In this document: positions 24,856 through 37,364 of the stretch, one piece after another
How the letters are laid out: each line of letters begins with the position of its first letter
How positions within the stretch are numbered: position 1 is the stretch's first letter
Program-made: the position numbers and the translations under genes
Notes under the pieces: generated by a model
Database searches by the model: none
What the model saw: only the letters and a program-made list of their open reading frames with translations
What the model was told of the DNA's origin: nothing
DNA from: Piliocolobus tephrosceles
Lineage: Eukaryota > Chordata > Mammalia > Primates > Cercopithecidae
DNA length: 64,000 nucleotides
NCBI RefSeq assembly: GCF_002776525.5
Contig: NC_045435.1
Location: forward strand, 128,479,027 to 128,543,026
Direction: 5' to 3'

Positions 24856-26906
24856 GAAAGAAGCTCTCTGTGAATCTGCTTTTTGTTATGCTTATTCATC
24901 TCACATAGATGAAGTTTTCTTTATATTATGCAACTTGGGAACTCCCTCATGGATGGATCCACGAAGGGATATTTGGGATCACATTCAGGCCTAGGGTGAA
25001 ATAGGAATTACAGTCAGATAAAAATTGGAGAGAAGCTTTCTGAGAAACTGCTTTGTGATGTGTGCATTCCACTCAGGGACTTATAACTTTCTTCTCATAA
25101 GGCAGAGTTTGAACACTGTTCCTGTAAAACCAAAAGAGTGATATTCGAAGCACATTGAGGACTATGGCAAAAATTGAAATGTCGTCCAATAAAAAACAGA
25201 AAGAAGCACTCGAATAAACTGCTCTCTGACATGTCCATTCTTTTCACAGGATTAAAGCTTACTCTACATTTCCCAGTTTCAAAGTCGGTCTCTGAGGTTT
25301 CTGTGAAGAGATAGTAAGTGGCGACCGTTGGCCTCTGTGACGCAAAAAAATGTCTTCCATCGAAAATCGGGAGGAGCTTTTTGCGCAACTATTTTGTGAT
25401 GTGTGTGGTCATCACATAGAGTTAAATCATTCTTTGGATTGAGCAGTTTGAAATCACTGTTTCTGTGGAATCTGAGAAAGGACATTTGGAAATGCTCTGT
25501 AGAATATCCTGAGAAATAAATAACCCCAGAGAGAAAGCAGAAGGAAGCTTTCTGTGAAACTGCTCTGTGTCATGTGAATTTCCCTCACACAGTTAAACTT
25601 CTCTTTTCATTGAGTTGTATCATAACACTGTTTTTCTTTGGTCTGTGAAGGGATATTCTGGAGGGCTTTGAGGCTTACAATGAGAAAGGAAATGCCTTCA
25701 CACAGCACAGAAACTGTAGAAAAGCTTTCTGAGGAGCTGCTTTGTGACGTGTGCATTCCACTCACAGAAATATACCTTTCTTCTCCTAGAGGATTCCGGA
25801 ATCCCTTCTGGAGAAATAGCTACCAAGAGATATTTGAGAGTATAGCGACGACTATGGTGAAAAAGGAAATATCCTCTGACAAAACCTGGAAAGATTTCTG
25901 TGAAACTGCTTTGTGTTAGATATATTTATTTGTCTCGCACAGTTAAAACTTTAATTATGTTATGCAGTTTGGAAATTCCGTAATGCACAGATCTGAGAAG
26001 AGACTTTCGGGAACACATTCAGACCTACGGTGAAAGAGGAAATATCTTCAGATAAAAACTGGATAGAAGCTTTCTGAGAATCTACTTTGTGATGTATGCA
26101 TTCCACTCAGGGAATTATACCTCTTTACTCACAAGGCAGTGTTTGAACACTGTTCCTGTGAAACCACAAAAGTGATATTTCAGAACGCATTGAGGACTAT
26201 GGCGAATAATGAAATATACTGAAATGAAATCGAGGAAGAAGCCTTCCAAGAATCTGCTCTCTGATACGTGAATTCACTTCACAGAGTTAATGTTTATTGT
26301 ATGTTACCGAGTTTCAAAACTCTGCCTTTGAAGAATCTGTGAAGGGATACTTAGTGACTCCCAGGCGCTTGTGGTGAGCGAGGAAACATCTTCCCATGAA
26401 ATCTGCAGAGAAACGTTCTCATGCAGTTAAACCATTCTTTGGATTGAACAGCTTGGAATCACTGTTTTTGTGGAATTGGAGGAAGGATATTTGGGAAAAA
26501 TCCTTAGAATACGGAGAAAGAAATATCCTCAGGTAATATCCAGAAGGAAGCTTGCTGTGAAACTGCTCTCTGTCGTCTTAATTCCTCTCACTTAGGTAAG
26601 CCTCTCTTTTCATTGATCAGTTTTCTAGCCCTGTGTATGTTTAGCATGTGATGGGATATTCGGGAGCAAACTCAGGCTAACGGTGAAAAAAGAAGTATGT
26701 TCAGAACGAAACTGAAGAGAAGCTTTCCGAGCAACTGCTTTGTGACGTGTGCATTTCAGTCACAGAGTTATACCTCTCTTCTCATCCAGTGTCAGGTAAA
26801 CCCTTATCGAGACATAGGTATCAGGTGATATTCTGGAGCATGTTGGTGCCGATGGTGAAAAGGGAAATAGCCTCAGACAAAAACTGGAAAGAAGCTTTCT
26901 AAGAAA

Positions 26907-27353
26907 CTACTTGATTTGTTTTTCTAATAACCACCCGAGCGAGCACAAAAGAACCAGCGAGTAGGCAAGGCTAAAACCAAAACTGCAAATTTTTTCTTTG
27001 GTCATCTAGCTCCAGGAAAAAAGGTGTGGAAGGGGAAGTCTGTCTGCCTCCGATAAGGAGGCCAAGAGAGTCGCCCAGGCGGAGTTCCTAATGAAGTCCT
27101 GACAAGAGTAGGGGCTGAGGAAGCCCACGCAGTGCACCTGCCGGAAGGGGCGGGGCACAGGCGTGTCGGAGGGGGTAAGGCTCCGCAGGTGCCACCAGGT
27201 AAATCTTGGTCTCTTCAGATTGACATCACCTGGCGCATGTGTGATTGGTCTGCATCTTCCCGGGTGCCAGCTGCATTTTCGTACACACGGGAAGATTTGG
27301 TGATGAAGAACCCGGAAATACGCCATCTTGCCTCCGTTATTCCAAACAGTACT
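26907..27353. repeat. Possible 4-5-bp target duplication around the LTR-like insert (ctact / gtact)
   Basis: The left flank ends ctact (26907-26911) and the right flank starts gtact (27349-27353). The uninterrupted satellite reads gaaactactctgtga, and the right side resumes as tactcagtgg, so at least tact is duplicated. The fifth base differs, either by mutation or because the duplication is only 4 bp. Confidence 0.6.
26912..27348 (-). mobile_element. Unidentified 437-bp LTR-like insertion
   Basis: A GC-richer, non-satellite block with abrupt ends that start tg and end ca, flanked by a 4-5-bp duplication. These are the marks of a solo LTR. On the minus strand it reads tgtttggaataacgg at the left and ends aaaacaaatca. 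That strand carries aagatggcg (YY1-like), ccaatcaca (CCAAT box), a GC box (gccccgcccc) and a T-rich 3' end, so minus is the likely transcription direction. I see no clear TATA box or AATAAA, and I do not recognise the family. A 123-codon minus-strand frame and a 78-codon plus-strand frame run across it but look like chance. A CpG-rich promoter fragment of another kind is possible. Confidence 0.6.
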
Positions 27354-27496
27354 CAGTGGTATGTGTAATCCTCTCACATAGATAAAGTTTCTTTACATTA
27401 TGCAGCCTGAAACAATCATGGACAGATCCACAAAGGGACCTTCGGGAGCATATTCAAGACTAGGGTGAAATAGAAAATATCTTCAGATAAAAACTG

Positions 27497-29727
27497 GTAA
27501 GAACCTTTCTGTGAATCTGCTTTTTGCTATGCTTATTCATCTCACATAGATGAAGCTTTCATTACATTAAATAGTTTGGAAACTCCCTCCTTGATGGATC
27601 CGTGGAGGGATATTTGGGATAACATTAGGGCGTATGGTGAAAGAGGAAATAAAGTCACATAAAAACTGGAGAGAAGCTTTCTGAGAAACTGCTTGGTGAT
27701 GTGTGCATTCCACTCAGGGAATTAAACTTTCTTCTCTATCAGGCAGAGTTTGAACACTTTTCTTGTAAAACCAAAAAAGTGATATTCAGAGCACATTGAA
27801 GACTATGGCAAAAAGTGAAATGTTGCCCAATAAAACACCAAAAGAAGCACTCGAAGAAACTGCACTCTAAAATGTCCATTCTTTTAACAGGGTTAAAGCT
27901 TACTCTACATTTTCCAGTGTGAAAATCAGTCTTTGAGGGTTTTGCGAATGTATCGTAAGTGGCAACCGGAAGCGTGTGTGAGGCAAGGAAATGTCTTTCA
28001 TCAAAAATCCGAGAGAAGACTTGTGCGCAACTCATTTGTGATGTTTGTATTCATCTCATAGAGTTAAATCATTCCTTAGATTCAGCAGTTTGAAATCACT
28101 GTTTCCGTGGAATCTGAGAAAGGATATTTGGAAACGCTCTTTAGAATATCATGAAAAAGAAATAACCTCAGAAAGAAACCAGAAGGAAGCTTTCTGTGAA
28201 CCTGCTCTGTGTCATGTGAATTCCACTCACACAGTTAAGCTTCTCTTTTCATTAAGCTGTATAATAATACTGATTTTGTTTAGCCTGCGAAGGCATATTC
28301 TGTAAAGATTTGAGGCTTATGGTGAGAAAGGAAACGCCTTCAGATAGAAACTGGAGACAAGGTATCTGAGGAGCTGCTTAGTGACGTATGCATTCCACTC
28401 ACAGAAGTACACCTTTATTCTCCTAGAGGATTACGGAATCCCTTTTGGAGAAAAATCTACCAAGAGATATTCAGGAGTATAGCGAGAACTATGGTGAAAA
28501 AGAAAATATCCTCAGACAAAAACTGGAAAGAAGATTTCTGTGAAACTGCTTTGTGTTAGATATATTTATGCATCTCGCATAGTTAAAACTTTAATTATAT
28601 TACGCAGTTTGGAAACTCCATCATGCACAGATCCGTAAAGGGACGTTCGGCAGTACATTCAGGCCTATGGTGAAAGAGGAGATATCTTAAGATAAAAACT
28701 GGATAGAAGCTTTCTAAGAAACTACTTTGTTATGTATGCATTCCACTCAGGGAGTTATACCTCTTTTCTCACAAGTCAGTGTTTGAACAATGTTCCTTGA
28801 AACAGGAAATGTGATATTTCGGAACGCATTGAGGACTATGGCGAACAGTGAAATATACTGAAATAAAATAGAGGAAGATGCGTTCCAAGAATCTGCTCTC
28901 TGATATGAGCATTCACTTCACATAGTTAATGCTTACTATATGTTGCCCAGTTTCAAAACTCTGTCTTTGAAGAATCTGTCAAGGGATATTTAGTGACGCC
29001 CAGAGGCTCACGGTGAGCAAGAAAACGTCTTCCAATGAAACATGCAGAGAAACATTCTTGGCAATTGCTTTGCGATGTGTGTATTCATCTCCTAGAATTA
29101 AATCATTCTTTGGATTGAGCAGCGTGAAATCAGTGTTTTTGTGGAATCTGAGGAAGGACATTTGGGAATGATCCTTAGAATATGGAGAACGAAATATCCT
29201 GAGCTAAAATCCAGAAGGAAGCTTTCTGTGAAACTGTTCTGTGTCACCTTCGTTCCTCCCATCCAGATAAGACTCTCTTTTCTTTGAGCAGTTTTCTAGC
29301 CCTGTGCATGTTTAGCATGTGTTGGGATATTCGGGAGCACTTTGAGGCTAACATTGAAATAGGAAATATGTTCAGACCGAAACTGGAGAGAAGCTTTCCA
29401 AGGAACTGTTTTGCAACGTGTGCATTCCACTCAGACTGTTATACCTCTCTTCTCATAGAGTGTCAGGGAAACCCTTTTCGAGAAACAGGTACCACTTTAT
29501 ATTCGGGACCATGCTGATGCCAATGGTGAAAAGGGAAATAGCCTCAGACAAAAATTGGAAAGAAACTTTCTAGGACACTTCTCTGTGATATGTGTAATCA
29601 TCTCACATAGATGGAGATTTCTTTACATTACGCAGCTTGGAAACTGTCATAGAGGGATCGAAGAAAGGACTTATGGGAGCACATTCTGGACTATGGTGAA
29701 AAAGGAAATATCTTCAGATAAAAACTG
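27497..29727 (-). repeat. Alphoid HOR copy B4, complete 13-mer
   Basis: Regular reversed unit, 2231 bp, monomers 13 to 1. Confidence 0.9.
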
Positions 29728-30377
29728 GAAAGAAGATTTCTGTGAATATGCTTTTTGATACGTTTATTCATCTCACATAGATGAAGCTTTCTTTACATTA
29801 TGTAGCTTGGATACTCCCACGTGGATGGATCCGCGAAGGGATATTTGGGATCACATTCGGGCCTATAGTAAGCTGTCTGTGAAACTTTTCTGTGCTGTCT
29901 TAATTCCTCTCGCTCAGTTAAGCCTCTAATTTCATTGAGCAGTTGTCTAACCCTGTGTATGTTTAGCGTGTGATGGGATATACAGGAGCACTTTGAGGCT
30001 TATGCTGAAAAAGGAAATATGTTCAGACCAAAACTGGAGAGTAGCTTTTAGAGGAACTGCTTTGTGACATGTGCATTCCACTCACAGTGTTATACCTCTC
30101 TTCTCATACAGCATCGGGGAAACATTTGGAAGAAACAGTTACCAAGTGATATTCGGGAGCATGTTGATGCCATTGGTGAAAAGGGAAATAGACTCACACA
30201 AAAACAGGAAAGATTCTTTCTAGGAAACTGCTCTGTGATATGTGTAATCATTTCCCATAGTTAAAGCTTTCTTTGCATTAGGTAGCATGGAAACTGTCAT
30301 GGACGGATCCACGAAGAGACCTTCGGTAGCACATCCAGGACTAGGGTAAAAAAGGAAATATCTTCAGATAAAAACTG
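29728..30377 (-). repeat. Alphoid HOR copy B5, short: monomer 13 (part), then 3, 2, 1
   Basis: Reversed monomer 13 ends at cgggcctatagt (about 29868) and the sequence jumps to the monomer 4/3 boundary (aagctgtctgtgaaac), then runs through 3, 2 and 1. Monomers 12 to 4 are missing. This is a unit shortened by unequal exchange. Confidence 0.85.
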
Positions 30378-32605
30378 GAAAGAAGCTTTCTGTGATTCTG
30401 CTTTTTGCTTTGCTTATTTATGTCACATAGATGAAGCTTTCTTTACATTACACAGCTTAAAACTTTCTCGTGGATTGATCCGCGAAGGGATATTTGGGAT
30501 CACATTTGGGCCAATGGTGAAATTACAAATATAGTCAGATAAAAACTGGAGAGAAGCTTTCTGAGAAACTGCTTGGTGATGTGAGCATTCTACTCCGGGA
30601 GTTATAACTTTCTTCTCATAAGGCAGAGACTGAACACTGTTATTGTAAAACCAAAAAAGTGATATTTGGAGCACATTGAAGACTATTGCAAAAAGTGAAA
30701 TATCGTCCAATAAAAAGCAGTAAGAAGCACTCGAAGAAACTGCTCTCTGACATGTCCATTCTGTTCACAGGGTTAAAGCTTACTACCTATTTCCCAGTTT
30801 GAAAGTCGGTCATTGAGGTTTCTGCAAAGGGATAGTAAGTGGCCACCAGAGACCTGTCTGAGGCAATGAAATGTGTTCCATTGAAAATCAGAGAGAAGCT
30901 TTCCATGCACCTCTTTTGTGATGTTTGTATTCATGTCATAGTGATAAATCATTCTTTGGATGGTGCAGTTTGAAATCACTGTTTCTGTGGAATCTGAGAA
31001 AGGATATTTGGAAACGCACTTTAGAATATCCTGAAAAAGAAATAATTCAGAAAGAAACCAGAAGAAAGCTTTCAGTGAAACTGCTCTGTGTCACGTGAAT
31101 TCTGCTCACACAGTTAATTTTCTCTTTTCATTGAGCTGTATCATAACATTGTTTTTGCTCAGTCTGAGAAGGGATACTCTGGAGGTCTTTAAGGCTTATG
31201 GTGAGAAAGGAAAATTCTTCAGATAGAAACGGAGAGAAGCTTTCTGAGGAGCTGCTTTGTGACATGTGCATTCCACTCACAGAAATATTCCTTTCTTGTC
31301 CTAGAGGATTCCGGAATCCCTTTTGGAGAAAAAGCTACCAAGAGATATTCGGGAGTATAGTGACTTATCCGGTGAAAAAGGAAATATCTTCAGGCAAAAC
31401 TGGAAAGAAGATTTCCTAGAAACTGCTTTGTGTTAGATATATTTATTCATCTCACATAGTTAAAACTTTAATTATATTATGCAGTTTGGAAAGTCCGTCA
31501 TGCACAGATCTGCCAAGGGACATTCGGGAGCACATTCAGGCCTATGGTTAAAGAGGAGTTATCTTCAGATAAAAACTGGATAGAAGCTTTTTGAGGTACT
31601 ACTTTTTGATGTATGCATTCCACTCAGTGAGTTATACCTCTTTTCTCACAAGGCAGTGTTTGCACACTGTTCCTGGGAAACCGAAAAGGTGATATTTCAA
31701 AACACATTGAGGACTATGGTGAATAGAGAAATGTACTGAAATAAAATCGAGGAAGAAGCTTTCCAAGAATCTGCTCTCTGACATGTGAATTCACTTCACA
31801 GAGTTAATGCTTACTCTATGTTGCCCAGTTTCGAAATTCTGTCTTTGAAGAATCTGTGAAGGGATATTAAGTGACGCCCGGAGGATTGTGGTGAGCGAGG
31901 AAACGACTTCTGATGAAAACTGCAGAGAAACGTTCTGAGCAACTGCTTTGCGATGTGTGTATTCGTCTCGTAGGGTTAAATCATTCTTTGGGTTGAGCAG
32001 CTTGAAATCAATTTTTTTGTGGAATCTGAGGAAGGATATTTGGGAACGATCTTTAGAAGATGGAGAAAGAAATATCCTCAGGTAAAATCCAGAAGGAAGC
32101 TTTCTCTGAAATGGCTCTGTGTCATCTTATTTCCTCTCACTCAGATAAGCCTCCCTTTTCGTTCAGCAGTTTTCTAGTCCTGTGTACGTTTAGTGTGTGA
32201 TGGGATATTCGGGAGCACTTTGAAGCTATCGGTGAAAAAGGAAATCTGTTCAGACCAAAACTGGAGAGAGGTTTTCTGAGGAACAGCTTTGGAACGTGTG
32301 GATTCCACTCACAGTGTTATACCTCTCTTCTCATATAGCGTCGGGGATACCCTTTTCGAGAAATAGGAACCAAGTGATATACAGGAGCATGTTGATGCCG
32401 ATGATGAAAAGGGAAACATCCTCTGACAAAAACTGGAAAGAAGCTTTATAGGACACTACTCAGTGATATGTGTAATCATCACACATAGATAAATATTTCT
32501 TTACATTATGCAGCTTGGAAACTGTCATGGAAGGATCCAAGAATTGACCTTCGGGAGCACATTCTGGACTATGGTGAAAAAGGAAATATCTTCAGATAAA
32601 AACTG
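30378..32605 (-). repeat. Alphoid HOR copy B6, complete 13-mer
   Basis: Regular reversed unit, 2228 bp. It shares a run of private variants with the copy 28.36 kb to the right (58738-60900): gattctgctttttgctttg in monomer 13, aataattcag in monomer 10, gctcagtctg in monomer 9, gtgacttatc in monomer 8 and tttgcacactg in monomer 6. Confidence 0.9.
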
Positions 32606-34821
32606 GAAAGAAGATTTCTGTGAATCTGCTCCTTGCTATGTTTATTCATCTCACATAGTTGAAGATTACTTTACATGAAGCAGCTTGGAAACTCCTTCGT
32701 GGATGAATCCGCAAAGGGATATTTGGGATCACATTCGAGCCTAGGGTGAAATAGGAAATACAGTCAGATAATAACTGGAGAGAAGCTTTCTGAGAAACTG
32801 CTTGGTGATGTGTGCATTCCACTGAGGGAGTTATAACTTTCTTCTTATAAAGCACAGTTTGAACACTGTGCCTGTAAAACCAAAAGAGTGATATTCGAAG
32901 CACATTGAAGACTATGGCAAAATTGATATGTCGTCCATTAAAAACCAGAAAGAAGCACTCCAAGAAACTGCTCTGTGACATGTCCATTCTTATCACAGGG
33001 ATAAAGCTTACTGTACATTTCCCAGTTTCAAAGTCGGTCTTTGAGGGTTCTGCGAAGGGATAGTAAGTGGCGACCGGAAGTCTGTATGAGGCAAGGAAAT
33101 GTCTTCAATCGAAAATCGGGGAGAAGCTTTCTGTGCAACTCTTTTGTATTGTTTGTATTCATCTCATAGAGTAAAATCATTTTTTGGATTTAGCAGTTTA
33201 AATCACTGTTTCTCTGGAATCTGAGAAAGGACATTTGGAAACAATCTCTAGAATGTCCTGAAAAACAAATTACCTCAGAGAGAAATCAGAAGGAAGCTTT
33301 CTGTCAAACTGCTCTGTGTCACGTGAATTTCATTCACACAGTTAAGCTTCTCATTTCCTTGAACTGTGTCATAACACTGTTTTTGTTTTGTCTGTGAAGG
33401 GATATTCTGGAGGGCTTAGAGGCTTACGGTAAGAAAGGAAAATTCTTCAGATACAAACTGGAAAGAAGCTTTCTGAGGAGCTGCTTTGTGACGTGTGCAT
33501 TCCACTCACAGAAATATACCTTTCTTCTCCTAGAGGACTCTGGAATCCCCTTTGGAGAAAAAGCTACCAAGAGGTATTCGGAAGATGACTATGGTGAAAA
33601 AGGAAATATCCTCAGACAAAACCTGAAAAGATTTCTGTGAAACTGCTTTGTGTTAGATATATTCATTGGTCTCATATAGTTAAAACTTTAATTATATTAT
33701 GCAGTTTGGAAACTCCATCATGCACAGATCTGTGAAGGGGCATTCGGGAGCACATTCAGGTCTAAGGTGAAAGAGGATATATCGTCACATAAAAACTGGA
33801 AAGAAGCTTTCTGTGAAACTAATTTTTGATGTATGCATTCCACTCAGGGAGTTATATCACTTTTCTCACAAGGCAGTGTTTGAACACTGTTCCTGTGGAA
33901 CCGAAAAAGTGATATTTAGGAACGCATTGAAGACTATGGCGAATAGTGAAGTATACTGAAATAAAATCAAGGAAGAAGCATTCCAAGAATCTGCTCTCTG
34001 ATATGTGCATTCACTTCACAGAGTTAATGCTTACACTATGGTGCCCAGTTTCGAAACTCTGTCTTTGAAGGATCTGGGAAGGGATATTTAGTAAGGCCTG
34101 GAGGCTTGTGATGAGGAGGAAATGCATTCTGATGAAACCTGTAGAGAAAGGTTCTGAGCAACTGCTTTGCAATGTGTGTATTCGTCTCATAGAGTAAACC
34201 ATTCTTTGGATTGAGCAGCTTGAAATCACTTTTTTTGTGTAATCTGTGGAAGGACGTTCGGGAATGATACTTAGATTATGGAGAAAGAAATATCCTCAGG
34301 AAAAATCCATTAGGAAGCTTTCTGTGAAACTGCTCTGTGTTGTCTCAATTCCTCTCGCTCAGTTAAGCCTCTCTTTTCATTGAGCAGTTTTCTAACCCTG
34401 TGTATGTTCAGCGTGTGATGTGATACTCGGAAGCAGTTCGAGGCTTATCGTGAAAAAGGAAATATGTTCAGAGCGACATTGGAGAGAAGCTTTTGAAGGA
34501 ACTGCTTCGTGACGTGTGCATTCCAGTCGCAGTGTTATACCTGTCTTCTCATACAGCGTTGGGGAAACCCTTTTGGATAAACAGGTATAAAGTGATATTC
34601 GGGAGCATGTTGATGCCGAAGGTGGAAAGGGAAATAGCCTCAGATGAAAACTGGAATGATGCTTTATAGGAAACTACTCTGTGGTCTGTTTAATAATGTC
34701 ACATAGATAAAGCTTTCTTTACATTACACAGGTTGGAAATTCTCATGGACGGACCACGAAGGGACCTTCATGAGCACATTCAGGACTATGGTGAAAAGGA
34801 AATATCTTCAGATAAAAACTG
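32606..34821 (-). repeat. Alphoid HOR copy B7, complete 13-mer
   Basis: Regular reversed unit, 2216 bp, monomers 13 to 1, with only small indels (for example near 33580 in monomer 8). Confidence 0.9.
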
Positions 34822-37364
34822 GAAAGATTTCTGCGAATCTGCTTTTTGCTATGTTTATTCATCTCAGATAGATGAAGCTTTCTTTATGTTATGCAGCTTG
34901 GAAACTCCCTTGGGAATGGGTCCGTGAAGGGATATTTGGGATCACCTTCATACCTACGGTGAAATAGGAAATATAGTCAGATGAAAACTGGAAAGTAGCT
35001 TTCTGAGAAACTGCTTGGTTAAGTGTACATTCCACTCAGGGAGTTATAACTTTTTTCTCATAAAACACAGTTTAAGCATTGTTCCTGTAAAATCAAAACA
35101 GTGATATTCTGAGCACATTGAAACATACGGCAAAACGTGAAATGTTGTCAAATAAAAAACAAAAAGAAGTACTCGAAGAAAATGGTCTCTGACACGTCCG
35201 TTCTTTTCACAGTGTTAAGTCTTACTCTACATTTCCCAGTTTGAAAGTCGATCTTTTAGGTTTCTGCGAAGGGATAGGAAGTGGCAACCGGAGGCCTGTG
35301 TGAGGCAAGGAAATGTCTTAAATAGAAAATCAGATGGAAGCTTTCTGCACAACTCTTTTGTGATGTTTGTATTCATCTCATAGAGTTAAAACATTCTTTG
35401 GATTTAGAAATTTGAAGTCACTGTTTCTGTGGAATCTGAGAAAGGACATTTGGACACGCTCTTTAGAATATCCCGAAAAAGAAATAACCTCAGAGAGAAA
35501 CCAGAAGGAAGCTTTCTGTCAAACTGCTGTGTGTCACGTGAATTCCGCTCACACAGTTAAGCTTCTCTTTTCATTGAGCTGTATCATAACACTGTTTTTG
35601 TTTAGTCTGCGAAGGGATATTCTGGAGGGCTTTGAGGCTTATGGTGAGAAAGGGAGCATCTTCAGATAGAAACTGGAGAGAGGCTTTCTGAGGAGCTGTT
35701 TTGTGACATGTGCATTCCACTCACAGAAATATACCTTTCTTCTCCTAGAGGATTTTGGAATCCCTTTTGGAGAAAAAGCTGCCAAGAGATATTCAGGAGT
35801 ATAGTGACTATTGTGAGAAAGGAAATATCCTGACACAAAAATTGGAAAGAAGATTTCTGTTAAACTGCTTTTGGTTAGATATATTTACTCATCTCGAATA
35901 GTTAAAATTTTAATTACATTACACAGTGTGGAAACTCCGTCATGCACAGATCCTTGAAGGGACATTCGGGAGCACATTCAGGCTTAGAGTGAAAGAGGAG
36001 ATATCTTAGCTGCTTTGTGACATATGCATTCCACTCACAGAAATATGCCTTTCTTCTCCTAGAGGATTCGGCAATCCCTTTTGGAGTCAAAGCTACTAAG
36101 AGGTATTCGGGGGTATAGCGACGACAATAGTGAAAAAGGAAATATCCTCAGACAAAACCTGGAAAGAAGATTTCTGTGAAACTTCTTTGTGTTAGATATA
36201 TTTTTGCGTCTCGCATAGTTAAAACTTTAACTATATTATGCAGTTTGGAAACTCCATCATGCACAGATCTGAGAAGGGACATTCAGGAGCACATTCATAC
36301 CAGTGGTGAAAGAGGAGATATCTTTAGGTAAAAACTGGATGGAAGCTCTCTGAGAAACTACTTTGTGATGTATGCATTCCACTCAGGAAGTTATACCTCT
36401 TTTCTCACAAGGCAGTGTTTGAACACTGTTCCTGTGAAACCGAAAAAGTGATATTTTGGAACACATTGAGAACTGTGGTGAACAGTGAAATATACCGAAA
36501 TAAAATCGAGGAAGAAGTGTTCCAACAATCTGCTCTCTGATATGTGCATTCAGTTCACAGAGTTAATGCTTACTCTATGTTGCCAGGTGCGAAACTCTGT
36601 CTTTGAAGAATCTGTGAAGGGATATTTAGTGATGCCTGGAGGCTTGTGGTGAGCGACGAAATACCTTCCAATGAAACCTGCAGAGAAACTTTCTGAGTAA
36701 CTGATTTGCGATGTATGTATTCGTCTCATTGAGGTAAACCATTCTTTGGATTGAGCAGCTTGAAATCACTGTTTTAGAGGAATCTGAGGAAGGACATTTG
36801 GGAACGTTTTTAGAATATGAGGAAAGAAATATCCTCAGGTAAAATCCAGAAGGTAGCTTTCTGTGAAACTGCTCATTGTCGCCTTAAATCCTCTCACTCA
36901 GTTAAGTCTCTCTTTTCATTGAGCAGTTTTCTGGCCCTGTGTATGTTGAGCATGTGATGCGATACTTGGGAGCACTTTGAGGCTAACGGTGAAAAAGGAA
37001 ATATGTTCAGACCGAAACTGGAGAGAAGCATTCCGAAGAAATCCTTTGTGACGTATGCATTCCAGTCACAGTTTTATACCTCTGTTCTCATACAGCATCG
37101 GGGAAACCCTTTTGGAGAAACAGGTACCAGGTAATATTCAGGATCACGTTGATGCCGTTGGTGAAAAGGGAAATAGCCTCAGACAAAAACTGGAAAGAAT
37201 CTTTCTAGGAAACTACTTTGTCATATGTGTAATCATCTCACAAAGAAAAAGCTTTTTTTTTATATTACGCAGCTTGGAAACTGTCATCAACGGATCCACA
37301 ATGGGACCTTCAAGAGCACATTCCGGACTATGGTGAGAAAGGAAATATCTTCAGATAAAATCTG
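34822..37364 (-). repeat. Alphoid HOR copy B8, with duplicated monomers 8-7
   Basis: 2543 bp. After monomers 13 to 7 the sequence returns from the start of monomer 7 (gatatctta, about 36008) into the end of monomer 8 (gctgctttgtgac) and repeats 8 and 7 before continuing with 6 to 1. The junction is the reverse complement of that at 14900. Confidence 0.88.

Larger units (their letters stand above)
24856..27496 (-). repeat. Alphoid HOR copy B3, interrupted by LTR-like insert
   Basis: A 2641-bp unit that contains the 437-bp insert at 26912-27348, near the monomer 2/1 boundary. Without it the length is about 2.2 kb. Monomer 4 has a short internal loss (about 37 bp) at about 26418, where cgttct is followed directly by catgcagttaaacc; a tct shared by the two sides may have mediated it. 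Confidence 0.9.

Noticed and set aside
27006..27377. 123-codon minus-strand frame, and an overlapping plus-strand frame, in the LTR-like insert
   Set aside because: Both strands are open because the block is GC-rich and short. The frames run out into satellite, and no recognisable domain is present.
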